A stretch of 64,000 nt of DNA from Arthrobacter pityocampae. GTDB taxonomy: Bacteria > Actinomycetota > Actinomycetes > Actinomycetales > Micrococcaceae. Made by a program: the position numbers and the translations under genes. The notes beneath the pieces were generated by a model that did no database searches, was not told where the DNA came from, and worked only from the letters and a program-made list of their open reading frames with translations. Positions 36,700 to 48,428 of the stretch are shown here, in pieces (within the stretch, counting starts at the first letter, position 1; each line of letters begins with the position of its first letter). The stretch lies in NCBI RefSeq assembly GCF_002927275.1, contig NZ_PRKW01000005.1:186001-250000 (forward strand), given 5' to 3'.

Positions 36700-37242
36700 T
36701 TAGAGCTGTTCCACGGTGATGCTGTTGATGACGACGTCCTCGAGGGGCTTGTCCCGCATGTCCGTCGCGATGGCGTTCAGCTTCTCGACCACCTCACGCG
36801 ACTTCTCGTCGGTGACGTCGCCGAAGATGGTGTGCTTCCCCTGCAGCCAGGTGGTGGGCACGGAGGTGATGAAGAACTGCGAGCCGTTGGTGCCGCGGCC
36901 GCCCTGCAGGCCGGCGTTCGCCATCGCCAGCTTGTACGGCTCCTTGAAGGAGAGGTCCGGGTTGATCTCGTCGTCGAACTTGTACCCTGGGCCGCCGGTG
37001 CCCTGGCCGAGGGGATCCCCGCCCTGGATCATGAAGTCCTTGATGATGCGGTGGAAGATCGTCCCGTTGTAGAGGGGAGCGTTGCTCTCTTCGCCGGTCT
37101 GCGGGTGGGTCCAGGCGATCTCGCCGGTCGCGAGGCCCACGAAGTTCTTGACCGTCTTCGGCGCATGGTTGCCGAAGAGGTTCACCTCGATGTCGCCCTG
37201 GGTGGTGTGGATGGTCGCTTTTGCTGTCGGGATAGCAGTCAT
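36700..37242 (-). CDS. ppiA: Cyclophilin-type peptidyl-prolyl cis-trans isomerase
   Basis: A 180-aa single-domain cyclophilin starting at ATG 37242. Active-site residues are in FHRIIKDFMIQGGDP and SQFFIT. It speeds proline isomerisation in protein folding. There is no signal peptide with this start, so it is cytoplasmic. The open frame extends upstream to 37377, but that part lacks an ATG close to a ribosome-binding site. Confidence 0.93.
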   Translation of the reverse strand: MTAIPTAKATIHTTQGDIEVNLFGNHAPKTVKNFVGLATGEIAWTHPQTGEESNAPLYNGTIFHRIIKDFMIQGGDPLGQGTGGPGYKFDDEINPDLSFKEPYKLAMANAGLQGGRGTNGSQFFITSVPTTWLQGKHTIFGDVTDEKSREVVEKLNAIATDMRDKPLEDVVINSITVEQL

Positions 37243-37407
37243 CAGGCCATTCTTCCACGCGGCATCTGACAATAAGCTGGGGCGGGGCCATTCCGCGCAC
37301 AGTGAAACGGCAGCATCGCGAGGTATCCCTGCGCCCGCCGGATAGCACCCTCTGCCCATGCAACGTAGGCTGATCAAAACGAGTAACCACCCCCCTTGGA
37401 GGTTTTT

Positions 37408-38373
37408 GTGAAGAAGAACGCACGCTCAACCCACGAACTCGAAGAAGGCGTCGCACTCGGACTGGCAGCTGCTGCCGGACTGGCCGCCGCCCGCGAATGG
37501 GCCGCCCCACGCGTCGATGCCGCCTACGGGTGGGCCAAGCCGCGCTGGGAGAAAGGCGTCGAGACCGCCGGCCCCGCCCTGCAGGACACCGTCCGGAAGG
37601 CCTCGGAGGGAATCTCCGGTGGCATCGCCGGCGGTATCGCCGTCGTCGCCCCGAAGATCCAGGACGGCATCGACAAGGTCGGCCCCCGCATCACCCAGGT
37701 GATCGACGACACCACCCCGAAGATCCAGGGCACCTTCGACAAGGCGGCTCCCGCACTGAATTCGGCGAAGGTCAAGGTGGTCGACGGCTACCTGCCGTCC
37801 CTGTCCACCAAGCTGGGCGACGCGGCGGACACCGCGGCCAAGTCCCTCGCCACGGCGCATGTTCCCCCCGCCGTCGAGAAGGCCGTGGTCAGGGTCACCG
37901 GTGACAAGAAGGCGGTCAAGAAAGCCCAGAAGCGTCTGGTGGCCGCCACCCTGCAGGCCTCCAAGGATCTGAAGAAGAGCCAGCGGCGCAGCAAGGGCAA
38001 GGGCTGGCTGATCGTCGGCATCGTCCTCAGCGCGATCGTGGCCGGCGTCGCCGTGTGGCGGGCTTCCAAGCCGGTCGAGGATCCCTGGAAGACCCCGGCC
38101 CCGATCAAGCCGGCACCTGCTCCGGTGTCCAGCGAGAAGACCCGCGAAGCCAAGGAGGTCGTCACGTCCATCAAGGACGCTGCCGATCGCGCCGCGGCGT
38201 CAGAGGGTGGCACCAAGGCCGGCCCTGCGGACGCGGGCAAGAACAAGGCAGCGGACGCCGCCCAGACCGTGGCGGACAAGGCGAAGGATGCCACGGAGGC
38301 GGCGAAGAAGCAGGCCGCCAAGCCGTCGGACGCCCCCAAGGCCTCCGACCCCAAGCCCGGACCCACGGTCTGA
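37408..38373 (+). CDS. Ala/Lys-rich membrane-anchored protein of unknown function
   Basis: A 321-aa protein from GTG 37408 (strong TTGGAGG five bases upstream). Residues about 1-185 are amphipathic and Ala/Lys-rich with recurring PKIQ and GI/VDKV phrases (APKIQDGIDKVGP, TPKIQGTFDKAAP). One transmembrane helix follows (about 205-222; WLIVGIVLSAIVAGVAVW), then a Pro/Ala/Lys-rich tail. I do not recognise a domain. The repeats resemble elongated scaffold or LEA-like helices. Confidence 0.8.
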   Translation: MKKNARSTHELEEGVALGLAAAAGLAAAREWAAPRVDAAYGWAKPRWEKGVETAGPALQDTVRKASEGISGGIAGGIAVVAPKIQDGIDKVGPRITQVIDDTTPKIQGTFDKAAPALNSAKVKVVDGYLPSLSTKLGDAADTAAKSLATAHVPPAVEKAVVRVTGDKKAVKKAQKRLVAATLQASKDLKKSQRRSKGKGWLIVGIVLSAIVAGVAVWRASKPVEDPWKTPAPIKPAPAPVSSEKTREAKEVVTSIKDAADRAAASEGGTKAGPADAGKNKAADAAQTVADKAKDATEAAKKQAAKPSDAPKASDPKPGPTV

Positions 38374-38389
38374 TCCGGCAGCATTGCTC

Positions 38390-38430
38390 AACGGAAGAAC
38401 CCCCGGCCACCGGCCGGGGGTTCTTCCGTT
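38390..38430. terminator. Strong bidirectional terminator
   Basis: AACGGAAGAACCCCCGGCC pairs perfectly over 19 bp with its complement across a three-base loop. It lies between the convergent membrane-anchored-protein and EamA genes. Confidence 0.85.
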
Positions 38431-38472
38431 AACGGTCATGTCACGGCAACGGAATATCACGGGGATTGAATA

Positions 38473-39411
38473 CTATTCGCCGCCCAGGGCGGGCGGGGGC
38501 GCTACTGCCGTCCCCTCGTCGACGGGCGAACGGCGCGCTTTCCGTCGCTGCTGACCGCGGATCACCACGGCGAGCCCGACCAGGATGAGGACCAACCCTC
38601 CATAGGTTCCGAGGGGGAGCTGCTCGCCGAGGAACACCGCCGCGAGGATGGCCGCTCCGGGGATCTCCAGCAGGATGATCATGGAGACGACGAGGGGGCT
38701 CATGACGGCCAGGAGGTGATTGAAGACCGAATGGCCCATGATCTGGGCCAAGAGCGTCACCGCGAGGATCCCGGCCCACGCAGCGGGGCTGAAGCCGACG
38801 ATCGGCTGTCGGGTAGCGGCGCACAGGGCCACCAGGATCACGGCGCAGGCGCCGTAGCAGAGCGTGGTGTAGGTCCCCGTCGAAAGGGTGCGCCGAGCGG
38901 CGGCTCCCGCCATCTGGTAGACCGCGGCCAGGGCGCCGCCGGCCAGGGCCAACAAATCGCCGAGGAGTGCTTCCCCGGAGAGCGAGAGATCGAACCCGGT
39001 GATGATGACGACACCCACGAAGGCGACGCCGAGCCCCGCCACCACCGAGGCCTGCGGCCGCGACCCGAGCAGGGCGTCGAAGAGGGCGATCCAGGCCACC
39101 TGCAGGCACACGAGGGCGGTCGCGGCCGCGACAGAGGTGAGCTTGAGTGCGGTGATGAAGCACGCGAAATGGAGGGCGAGGGCTACGGCCGCGATACCGA
39201 GCCGTCGGTACTCCGCGCTCGTCAGGGCGAGGAACTCGGCCCGCTTCGACACGAGCGCGGGCCCTCCCATCAGCACGGCGCCGAGCAGGTTGCGCCAGAA
39301 GGCGATGGCCAGGACCGGCGCCGCGGTGGCCGCCATGATCGGCCCGGACGCCGACACCCCGATGACGCCGAGGACGGAGAGGAAGATGGTCACCCGGCAA
39401 CTGTAGGGCAC
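38473..39411 (-). CDS. EamA/DMT family transporter
   Basis: A 312-aa polytopic protein with about ten transmembrane segments in two EamA repeats (about 15-140 and 155-290). DMT proteins export or exchange small metabolites; the substrate cannot be predicted. A short basic/Pro-rich tail follows. It is transcribed alone, bounded by the terminator at 38390-38430. Confidence 0.88.
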   Translation of the reverse strand: MPYSCRVTIFLSVLGVIGVSASGPIMAATAAPVLAIAFWRNLLGAVLMGGPALVSKRAEFLALTSAEYRRLGIAAVALALHFACFITALKLTSVAAATALVCLQVAWIALFDALLGSRPQASVVAGLGVAFVGVVIITGFDLSLSGEALLGDLLALAGGALAAVYQMAGAAARRTLSTGTYTTLCYGACAVILVALCAATRQPIVGFSPAAWAGILAVTLLAQIMGHSVFNHLLAVMSPLVVSMIILLEIPGAAILAAVFLGEQLPLGTYGGLVLILVGLAVVIRGQQRRKARRSPVDEGTAVAPPPALGGE

Positions 39412-39447
39412 GGGTTGCGCGAGCCTGCATCGGTCCCATCAACGCAA

Positions 39448-39474
39448 GAAGTCCCGGCCGGTGGCCGGGACTTC
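39448..39474 (-). terminator. Terminator after tRNA-Ala
   Basis: GAAGTCCCGGCC and GGCCGGGACTTC form a perfect 12-bp stem with a three-base loop, 8 bp beyond the tRNA 3' end. Confidence 0.7.
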
Positions 39475-39481
39475 TCGTCGG

Positions 39482-39554
39482 TGGAGGCACGGGGACTCGA
39501 ACCCCGAACCCCCTGCTTGCAAAGCAGGTGCGCTACCAATTGCGCCATGCCCCC
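39482..39554 (-). tRNA. tRNA-Ala (anticodon TGC)
   Basis: 73 nt. Acceptor GGGGGCA/TGCCTCC, discriminator A. The anticodon stem CCTGC/GCAGG encloses TTTGCAA, giving anticodon TGC. A standard GGTTCGAGT T-loop is present. Confidence 0.96.
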
Positions 39555-39591
39555 GAACTGGACGGCATCCCGTGGACGTCGTCCGGTGAAG

Positions 39592-39708
39592 CTACGCTAC
39601 TTCGTCCGTCGCATTGCTCCAGACGCTCTTGCTCTTCTCGGAATCCTTCCACCGCTTGTACACGAGGACACTTGCGGCAGCCGCTGCTGCGACGAGCAAC
39701 TTCTTCAC
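39592..39708 (-). CDS. DLW-39 family small protein, 38 aa
   Basis: The frame from GTG 39708 to TAG 39592 encodes MKKLLVAAAAAASVLVYKRW and then a charged end SKSVWSNATDEVA. An AAGGAG ribosome-binding site lies six bases upstream. Size, the MKKLL lead with one short hydrophobic helix, the W-x-x-A-T-D end and the position next to tRNA-Ile, DUF3566 and gyrA match the actinobacterial DLW-39 family. Function is unknown; the helix suggests membrane association. Confidence 0.8.
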   Translation of the reverse strand: MKKLLVAAAAAASVLVYKRWKDSEKSKSVWSNATDEVA

Positions 39709-39746
39709 GACAGTCTCCTTGCAGTTCCCTGCGAGTGGTGGATCCG

Positions 39747-39820
39747 TGGGCGTACCAGGACTTGAACCTGGGACCTCTTCGTTATCAGCGAAGCGCTCTA
39801 ACCGCCTGAGCTATACGCCC
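39747..39820 (-). tRNA. tRNA-Ile (anticodon GAT)
   Basis: 74 nt. Acceptor GGGCGTA/TACGCCC, discriminator A. The anticodon stem CTTCG/CGAAG encloses CTGATAA, giving anticodon GAT. It is co-oriented with gyrA and tRNA-Ala, and the DLW-39 gene lies between the two tRNAs. Confidence 0.96.
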
Positions 39821-39907
39821 CGATACCTCTTCGGGCCGAGACACGACTTTACAGTAGTGTCTCGGCATTCTTCAAATCGCCCGGGAGGCGCCGAAGGGGC
39901 CGGTCTC

Positions 39908-40438
39908 CTAGTCGTCGGTCAGCGTGACGCCGATACCGCCGACGAGCGTGGACGAGATGTTGTACAGCACGGCCGAGAGCATGGCCAGGGCGGTCAGGAG
40001 CACCACGTTCACGACGGCGATGATCGTCGCGAAGGAGAGTACCTGCGGCAGGGAGGCGAACTGGCGGAGGTCGAAGCCGCCGCTCTCCGATCCCGCGATC
40101 TCGCGGAGCAGTTCGTTCACGCCGTCGAAGATGCCCGTCAGGTCCAGGACGGTCCAGATGACGAAGGAGGCGACGACGGTCACAATCCCCAGCGCGACGG
40201 ACAGCAGGAACGACATCTTCAGGACCGACCACGGATCGACCTTGCTGACGAGCAGCCGCGCCTTGCGGGCCTTGGCCTTCGGAACCGGCTTGACGAGACC
40301 GGGGCGCTGCGCCGGCCGGGCGGCCTGCCCACCGGACGCCGGACGCTGCGGCGGACGCGCCGGCGCGTTGGCGCGCGGCGCCCCGGACGCTTTCACTTGT
40401 CCGCTGGGCGACCGCGGGTTGGTGTTGGCCGAGCTCAC
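39908..40438 (-). CDS. DUF3566 membrane protein
   Basis: A 176-aa protein. A Pro/Ala/Arg-rich cytoplasmic lead (about 1-60) precedes the DUF3566 domain with [14 protein letters not shown] and two transmembrane helices (about 75-100 and 135-165). The GTG start overlaps the gyrA stop by four bases (GTGA), a conserved coupling in actinobacteria. No function has been established; the invariant position suggests a link to chromosome or division processes. Confidence 0.9.
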   Translation of the reverse strand: MSSANTNPRSPSGQVKASGAPRANAPARPPQRPASGGQAARPAQRPGLVKPVPKAKARKARLLVSKVDPWSVLKMSFLLSVALGIVTVVASFVIWTVLDLTGIFDGVNELLREIAGSESGGFDLRQFASLPQVLSFATIIAVVNVVLLTALAMLSAVLYNISSTLVGGIGVTLTDD

Positions 40439-43104
40439 TCGTTACCTCCGTTGTCGGGCGACTCAGCGTCGGGCTCAGCCGTTTCTTCTGTCGACAACCG
40501 TACTTCATCGGCTGTGAACTCCGCAGGATCCTCTTGCGGGGTGAGCGTGCCCATCAAGTCGACATCCGGGCTACCCTCGGTGGGATCTTCGATGAGGCCC
40601 TCCTCGACGGCGACGCTGCGCTCACTGTTGCGTGCGACGGCGATGATGCGGTCGGTCTTGTCGGGCTTGGCGAAGATGACCCCCATGGTGTCGCGGCCCT
40701 TCGCGGGCACTCCTGCCACTGCCGAGCGCACCACCTTGCCGCCGCCCATGACTACGAGGACCTCGTCCTCCTCCTGGACCACGAGCGCGCCGACGAGGTC
40801 TCCGCGCTCCTCGGCCAGTTTCGCGACCTTGATGCCCAGCCCGCCACGGCCCTGTACACGGTAGTCGTCCACCCTGGTCCGCTTCGCGAAGCCGCCCTCG
40901 GTGACGATGAAGACGAACGAATCGTCCGTGACCACGTTCGCGGCCAGCAGCTCGTCGTCCGGGCGGAACTTCATGCCGGTGACGCCGGAGGTGGCGCGCC
41001 CCATGGGCCGCAGGGCGTCGTCGTCGGCCGTGAACCGGAGCGACTGCCCCTTCCGGGAGACGAGCATGATGTCGTCGTCGCCGGAGACCAGCTGCGCGGA
41101 GACGAGCTCGTCGTTGTCGCGCAGGTTGATCGCGATCACGCCGGCGGTGCGGTTCGTGTCGTAGTCCTCGAGGCGCGTCTTCTTCACCAGGCCGCGCTTG
41201 GTCGCGAGGACCAGGTAGGGCGACTGCTGGTAGTCGCGCAGGTCCAGGACCTGCGCGATCGTCTCGTCGGGCTGGAAGGCCAGGAGGTTCGCCACGTGCT
41301 GGCCCTTGGCGTCCCGTGCGGCCTCGACCAGTTCGTAGGCCTTGGCGCGGTACACCCGGCCCAGGTTCGTGAAGAACAGGAGCCAGTGATGGGTGGTCGT
41401 GACGAAGAAGTGCTCGACGACGTCGTCGCCGCGCAGCTGCGCCCCCCGGATGCCCTTGCCGCCGCGCGCCTGCTGACGGTAGTTGTCGCTGCGGGTGCGC
41501 TTGACGTACCCGCCGCGGGTGATGGTGACCACCATCTCCTCCTCGGGGATGAGGTCCTCCATGCTCATGTCGCCGTCGTAGCCCATGAGGATCTCGGTGC
41601 GGCGGTCGTCGCCGAACTTGGCGACGATGTCCGCCAGTTCGGTGCTGACGATGCCGCGCTGCACGTCCTCGGAGGCGAGGATGCGGTTGAACTCGGTGAT
41701 CATCGACTCGAGTTCGGCGTGGCGGTCCTGGATCTTCTGCCGCTCGAGGGCCGCAAGGCGCCGGAGCTGCATGTTCAGGATGGCCGTGGCCTGCAGCTCG
41801 TCGATGGAGAGCAGTTCCATGAGCCCGTCCCGGGCCTGGTCCGTCGTGGACGAGGCGCGGATCAGCGCGATGACCTCGTCCAGGGCGTCGAGGGCCTTCA
41901 GCAGTCCGCGGAGGATGTGCGCTTCCTCCTCCGCCTTCCGCAGCCGGTACCGCGTGCGGCGCACGATGACCTCGAGCTGGTGGGTCACCCAGTGGCGGAT
42001 GAAGGCGTCGAGGCTGAGCGTGCGGGGCACGTCGTCGACGATCGCCAGCATGTTGGCACTGAAGTTGTCCTGCAGCTGCGTGTGCTTGTACAGGTTGTTG
42101 AGGACCACCTTCGCGACGGCGTCGCGCTTCAGGACGATCACGAGGCGCTGGCCGGTGCGGCCGGACGTCTCGTCGCGGAGGTCGGCGATGCCGCTGACCT
42201 TGCCGTCCTTGACGAGCTCCGCGATCTTGATCGCGAGGTTGTCGGGGTTGGCCTGGTAGGGCAGCTCCGTGACGACGAGGCACGTCCGGTTCTGGATCTC
42301 CTCGACGTTGACGACGGCCCGCATGGTGATGGAGCCCCGGCCCGTCCGGTAGGCGTCCTCGATGCCCTTGTGTCCGAGGATCTGGGCGCCGGTGGGGAAG
42401 TCGGGTCCCTTGATGCGCACGATCAGCGCCTCGAGGAGTTCCTCCTTCGTGGCGTCCGGGTTCTCCAGGTACCACTGCACGCCGTCGGCCACTTCGCGCA
42501 GGTTGTGGGGCGGGATGTTGGTGGCCATTCCGACGGCGATGCCGGAGGAGCCGTTGACGAGCAGGTTCGGGAAGCGCGACGGGAGGATCGTCGGTTCCTG
42601 GTTCTTGCCGTCGTAGTTGTCCTGGAAGTCGACGGTCTCCTCGTCGATGTCCCGCACCATCTCCATGGCGAGTGGCGCCATCTTCGTCTCGGTGTATCGC
42701 GGTGCCGCGGCGCCGTCGTTACCGGGTGAGCCGAAGTTGCCCTGGCCGAGGGCCAGCGGGTAGCGCATCGTCCAGTCCTGGATGAGGCGCACCAGGGCGT
42801 CGTAGATCGCCGAGTCACCGTGCGGGTGGTACTGGCCCATGACCTCACCGACCACGCGGGCGCATTTGTTGAACGAACGGTCCGGCCGGTAGCCGCCGTC
42901 GAACATCGCGTAGAGCACGCGCCGGTGCACGGGCTTCAGCCCGTCGCGGACGTCGGGCAGGGCCCTGCCCACGATGACCGCCATCGCGTAGTCCAGGTAG
43001 GACCGCTGCATCTCCGTCTGCAGGTCGACCTGCTCGACGCGGTCCGTCAGGACCTCACCCTCGATGGGCTCGTCCGATCCGTTGCCGGTGATGTCGTCAC
43101 TCAT
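40435..43104 (-). CDS. gyrA: DNA gyrase subunit A
   Basis: An 889-aa protein of the usual length plus an acidic tail. The breakage-reunion domain carries the catalytic tyrosine in [10 protein letters not shown], and the quinolone region reads [13 protein letters not shown], with the serine and aspartate of a quinolone-sensitive enzyme. The C-terminal beta-pinwheel repeats and the GyrA box ([10 protein letters not shown]) follow. With GyrB it introduces negative supercoils. It is 141 bp downstream of gyrB. Confidence 0.97.
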   Translation of the reverse strand: MSDDITGNGSDEPIEGEVLTDRVEQVDLQTEMQRSYLDYAMAVIVGRALPDVRDGLKPVHRRVLYAMFDGGYRPDRSFNKCARVVGEVMGQYHPHGDSAIYDALVRLIQDWTMRYPLALGQGNFGSPGNDGAAAPRYTETKMAPLAMEMVRDIDEETVDFQDNYDGKNQEPTILPSRFPNLLVNGSSGIAVGMATNIPPHNLREVADGVQWYLENPDATKEELLEALIVRIKGPDFPTGAQILGHKGIEDAYRTGRGSITMRAVVNVEEIQNRTCLVVTELPYQANPDNLAIKIAELVKDGKVSGIADLRDETSGRTGQRLVIVLKRDAVAKVVLNNLYKHTQLQDNFSANMLAIVDDVPRTLSLDAFIRHWVTHQLEVIVRRTRYRLRKAEEEAHILRGLLKALDALDEVIALIRASSTTDQARDGLMELLSIDELQATAILNMQLRRLAALERQKIQDRHAELESMITEFNRILASEDVQRGIVSTELADIVAKFGDDRRTEILMGYDGDMSMEDLIPEEEMVVTITRGGYVKRTRSDNYRQQARGGKGIRGAQLRGDDVVEHFFVTTTHHWLLFFTNLGRVYRAKAYELVEAARDAKGQHVANLLAFQPDETIAQVLDLRDYQQSPYLVLATKRGLVKKTRLEDYDTNRTAGVIAINLRDNDELVSAQLVSGDDDIMLVSRKGQSLRFTADDDALRPMGRATSGVTGMKFRPDDELLAANVVTDDSFVFIVTEGGFAKRTRVDDYRVQGRGGLGIKVAKLAEERGDLVGALVVQEEDEVLVVMGGGKVVRSAVAGVPAKGRDTMGVIFAKPDKTDRIIAVARNSERSVAVEEGLIEDPTEGSPDVDLMGTLTPQEDPAEFTADEVRLSTEETAEPDAESPDNGGNE

Positions 43105-43245
43105 GAATCAGTTCCGTTCGTCATTTTTTGCCCCGCAGTACAGGCGACTCTGAACAAGGGTGGCCCCCGCGTTCTGCGTAGGCGCTTTAATATTCGCGAG
43201 GAACGAGCGAATTTCGTTGCGCCGGCAGAATGCCGGGGCTACCTG

Positions 43246-45498
<2,253 letters not shown>

Positions 45499-45531
45499 TC
45501 AGCGGACTGCGGCACACGCGGGGTCCGGGGG

Positions 45532-46167
45532 TCACCCGTATGTGTCCCGCGGCCCCCGGCCCTTGACCGAGCGTCCACCCTTGCGCCAGCTCGGAGCGGC
45601 CGGTCCGATCACCGACAGACGCGTGACGACGCCCGCGCCGAGCTCGGCCTCGAACCGCTGCAGCACCTGCGGCGTGATGAGGCGCAACTGCGTGGCCCAG
45701 GCCGTCGAGTCGCAGCGGACCAGCACGGTGTCCGCGTCGAAGCTCTCCGGGACGCAATGCGCTGCGATGTCCGTCCCGACGATCTCGCTCCAGCGTGACA
45801 GCACCGATCCGATCGCGACCGGAGACTTCCACCCCCGCTCGGCGAGCATCCGTGAGAACACGTGGCCCACGCCCTCCGGATCCCTCCCGCCGTAGACGGG
45901 CTCGGGTGAATACCGGCGTCGGGTCGTCTTCGCGGTCCGTTTCGACGCCGCCTCCCGTGGTGTGCCCCGGGCCTGCGACGCGTTTCGCAGCCGGTTGAGC
46001 AGGGCCTGCGGGGCGTCCTGTTCCGGGAAATCCTCACGGGCCTCGGGTGTGCGCGGCGCCTCCTTCCGCCCCGGGACGTCCCTGGGGGATCCCTCGTCGG
46101 CGTGCAGGGGATCCTGCCCGTCGGCTCCGTCCGTGGTAGGAGCGCCCCCGTCGGGCCGGTCACCCAT
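45532..46167 (-). CDS. DciA-like DUF721 protein
   Basis: A 211-aa protein. The first 110 residues are polar and disordered, followed by a DUF721 domain (about 110-195; GVGHVFSRMLAERGWKSPVA, then WSEIVG and a region ending in LRLITPQVL). DciA proteins load the replicative helicase in bacteria without DnaC. I choose ATG 46167, which has GGAGGA at the right distance and overlaps the recF stop by eight bases. It lies in the conserved slot between recF and gyrB. Confidence 0.88.
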   Translation of the reverse strand: MGDRPDGGAPTTDGADGQDPLHADEGSPRDVPGRKEAPRTPEAREDFPEQDAPQALLNRLRNASQARGTPREAASKRTAKTTRRRYSPEPVYGGRDPEGVGHVFSRMLAERGWKSPVAIGSVLSRWSEIVGTDIAAHCVPESFDADTVLVRCDSTAWATQLRLITPQVLQRFEAELGAGVVTRLSVIGPAAPSWRKGGRSVKGRGPRDTYG

Positions 46168-47458
46168 CCATTCCTCCGACGGCATGTTCGTCGGCGATCG
46201 ACCCCTGATCCGCGGAAGGACGACCGCCGTCCCCGGGTACGCCCGCGCGGGAAGTATCCCCGCCGTCGTCAGGGGCAGCGATGGCTCCGGGGATCACACG
46301 GAGCTGCCGTCCAACGAGTGCGGCCGGAATGTCATCACCCACGGCCGCGGTGATGAGGACCTGTTCGGCGGATGCCACGATGCTCGCGAGGCGGGTCCGC
46401 CGCTGCGCGTCGAGTTCGGCGAAGGCGTCGTCGAGGATGAGCACGGGATCCCCACCCGGTGTCCGGTCCTCCTCCAGCAGGAGGTAGTAGGACGCGAGCC
46501 GCAGGGCCAGGGCCATCGACCAGGTCTCGCCGTGGGAGGCGTATCCCTTGACGGGCATACTTCCGAGCAACAGCGTGAGTTCGTCCCGGTGTGGGCCGAC
46601 CAGGGAGATACCGCGCTCGAGTTCCTTCCGGCGGTGCCGCAGGAGACCGGCGGTGAACAGTTCGGTCAGAGCACCCGGATCGAGATCCCCCAGACGCTCG
46701 TCCGTACCGTTCCGCCCGGGCCCGGCGTCGTCCTCCGCGGACAGATCTGCCGACGGCGAGACGCTCGAGGCGTAGGCGAGATCCGCGATCTTCGAGCCGT
46801 CCGTAAGCTCCTGATAGGCCCGCTGCACATGCGGGCGCAGCTTGTCGACGAGGACCAGCCGGGCGGACAGCAGGCGGGCGCCGGATTCGGCGAGGTGCTG
46901 GTCCCAGACATCGAGGGTGGCTTCGTGGGCGGTCGAAAACCTGCCCGCCGCACGGGCCGACTTCAGCAGGGCGTTGCGCTGCTTGAGCACCCGCTCGTAG
47001 TCCGCCCGCAGCGCGGACTGATGCGGCAGCAGCGACACCATCACCTCGTCCAGGTACCGTCGCCGGACCGACGGATCACCCTTGACGAGGGTGAGGTCCT
47101 CGGGAGCGAAGAGGACGGTCTTCAGGATTCCGGCGGCATCTTTGGCACGCACGGGATTGGACCTGTTGATCCGCGCACGATTCGCGGAAGAGGCATTGAT
47201 CTCGACCTCCACGCTCGTGCGCTGCGCCCCGCGGACGAGGCGCCCCCTGACGATCGCCCGTTCCTCGCCGAAGGCGATCAGCGGGGTGTCGGTGCTGACC
47301 CGGTGCGAGGACAGCGTCGCGAGGTAGCCGATCGCCTCGACGATGTTCGTCTTCCCCACACCGTTCGGCCCGACGAAGACGGTGATACCCGGCTCGATCA
47401 CAGTATCGAGCTGCCCATAGCTCCGGAACCCGGTGAGCGAGAGGTGCTCAACGTACAC
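46160..47458 (-). CDS. recF: DNA replication and repair protein RecF
   Basis: A 432-aa SMC-like ATPase with Walker A VGPNGVGKTNIVEAIGYL near residue 30 and the signature/Walker B part near the C-terminus (DDAFAELDAQRR). It promotes RecA loading at single-strand gaps. The tail from about residue 385 is Gly/Asp-rich and longer than in E. coli. It begins 10 bp after gnd and overlaps the DUF721 gene. Confidence 0.95.
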   Translation of the reverse strand: MYVEHLSLTGFRSYGQLDTVIEPGITVFVGPNGVGKTNIVEAIGYLATLSSHRVSTDTPLIAFGEERAIVRGRLVRGAQRTSVEVEINASSANRARINRSNPVRAKDAAGILKTVLFAPEDLTLVKGDPSVRRRYLDEVMVSLLPHQSALRADYERVLKQRNALLKSARAAGRFSTAHEATLDVWDQHLAESGARLLSARLVLVDKLRPHVQRAYQELTDGSKIADLAYASSVSPSADLSAEDDAGPGRNGTDERLGDLDPGALTELFTAGLLRHRRKELERGISLVGPHRDELTLLLGSMPVKGYASHGETWSMALALRLASYYLLLEEDRTPGGDPVLILDDAFAELDAQRRTRLASIVASAEQVLITAAVGDDIPAALVGRQLRVIPGAIAAPDDGGDTSRAGVPGDGGRPSADQGSIADEHAVGGMDG

Positions 47459-47468
47459 CGGAGCGCAC

Positions 47469-48365
47469 TTACTCGGGCTTCGGCTGGGCGGGCTTGACGG
47501 CGTGTCCGCCGAACTGGTTGCGCAGCGCCGCGACCATCTTCATGGACGGGGAGTCCTCCTGGCGTGAGTTGAACCGCGCGAAGAGGGCAGCGGTGATGGC
47601 GGGCGCCGGAATCGAGTTGGCGATGGCCTCCTCGACGGTCCAGCGGCCCTCGCCCGAATCCTCCACGTACCCGGCGATCGTCGCGAGACGCGGGTCTTCC
47701 TCCAGGGCCTTGACCACCAGGTCCAACAGCCAGGACCGGACGACGGTACCCTTCTGCCAGGCCGCGAAGGTCCCGTGGACGTCCTTGACGATGTCCTTGG
47801 CCTCGAGGAGTTCGTAGCCTTCCGCATAGGACTGCATGAGTCCGTACTCGATCCCGTTGTGGACCATCTTCGCGTAGTGGCCCGCTCCGACGTCGCCGAC
47901 GTGGACGAAACTCTCCGCGCGATCGCCTTCGGGGCGCAGTGCATCGAAGATCGGCAGGGCCAGCTCGATGTCCTCGTCGCTGCCGCCGGCCATCAGACCG
48001 TAGCCGTTCTCCAGGCCCCAGACACCGCCGGATACGCCGCAGTCGAGGAACCGGATGCCCTTCTGGGCGAGGAGCGTCGCGTGGATCTGGTCGTCGGTGA
48101 ACCTGGAGTTGCCGCCGTCGATCACGAGGTCGTCCTCGGACAGCAACTGTGACAGATCCTCGATCACGGCGTGGGTGATCTCGCCGGCCGGAACCATCAC
48201 CCAGATGATGCGGGGGGAGGGCAGGGAGGCCACCAGTGCTTCGAGGTCGGGGACGTCCGTGCGTTCCGGCGAGCGGTCGAAGCCCGTGACCTCGATGCCC
48301 TTCGCTCGAAGGCGTTCCCTCATGTTGAAGCCCATTTTTCCGAGTCCGATGAGACCGATGTGCAT
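47469..48365 (-). CDS. gnd: 6-phosphogluconate dehydrogenase, decarboxylating (short, NAD-type)
   Basis: A 298-aa enzyme from ATG 48365 (AGAGGA three bases away). The Rossmann motif is GLIGLGKMGFNM; the substrate motifs are GGVWGLENGYGLMAGG and KMVHNGIEYGLMQ. It oxidises 6-phosphogluconate to ribulose 5-phosphate and CO2. The length of about 300 aa marks the short GndA-like class rather than the 470-aa form. Location between dnaN and recF is typical of actinobacteria. It uses the product of the gntK kinase. Confidence 0.94.
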   Translation of the reverse strand: MHIGLIGLGKMGFNMRERLRAKGIEVTGFDRSPERTDVPDLEALVASLPSPRIIWVMVPAGEITHAVIEDLSQLLSEDDLVIDGGNSRFTDDQIHATLLAQKGIRFLDCGVSGGVWGLENGYGLMAGGSDEDIELALPIFDALRPEGDRAESFVHVGDVGAGHYAKMVHNGIEYGLMQSYAEGYELLEAKDIVKDVHGTFAAWQKGTVVRSWLLDLVVKALEEDPRLATIAGYVEDSGEGRWTVEEAIANSIPAPAITAALFARFNSRQEDSPSMKMVAALRNQFGGHAVKPAQPKPE

Positions 48366-48428
48366 GAGTCCTCTTTCTGGTGAAGTGTTCATCCGGCGAT
48401 GGCCGGGGTGGCGGACCTGGTGTCCGGG

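Noticed and set aside
39614-40864. Plus-strand frame spanning tRNA-Ile and DUF3566
   Set aside because: It runs through a tRNA gene and opposite two genes with clear domains.
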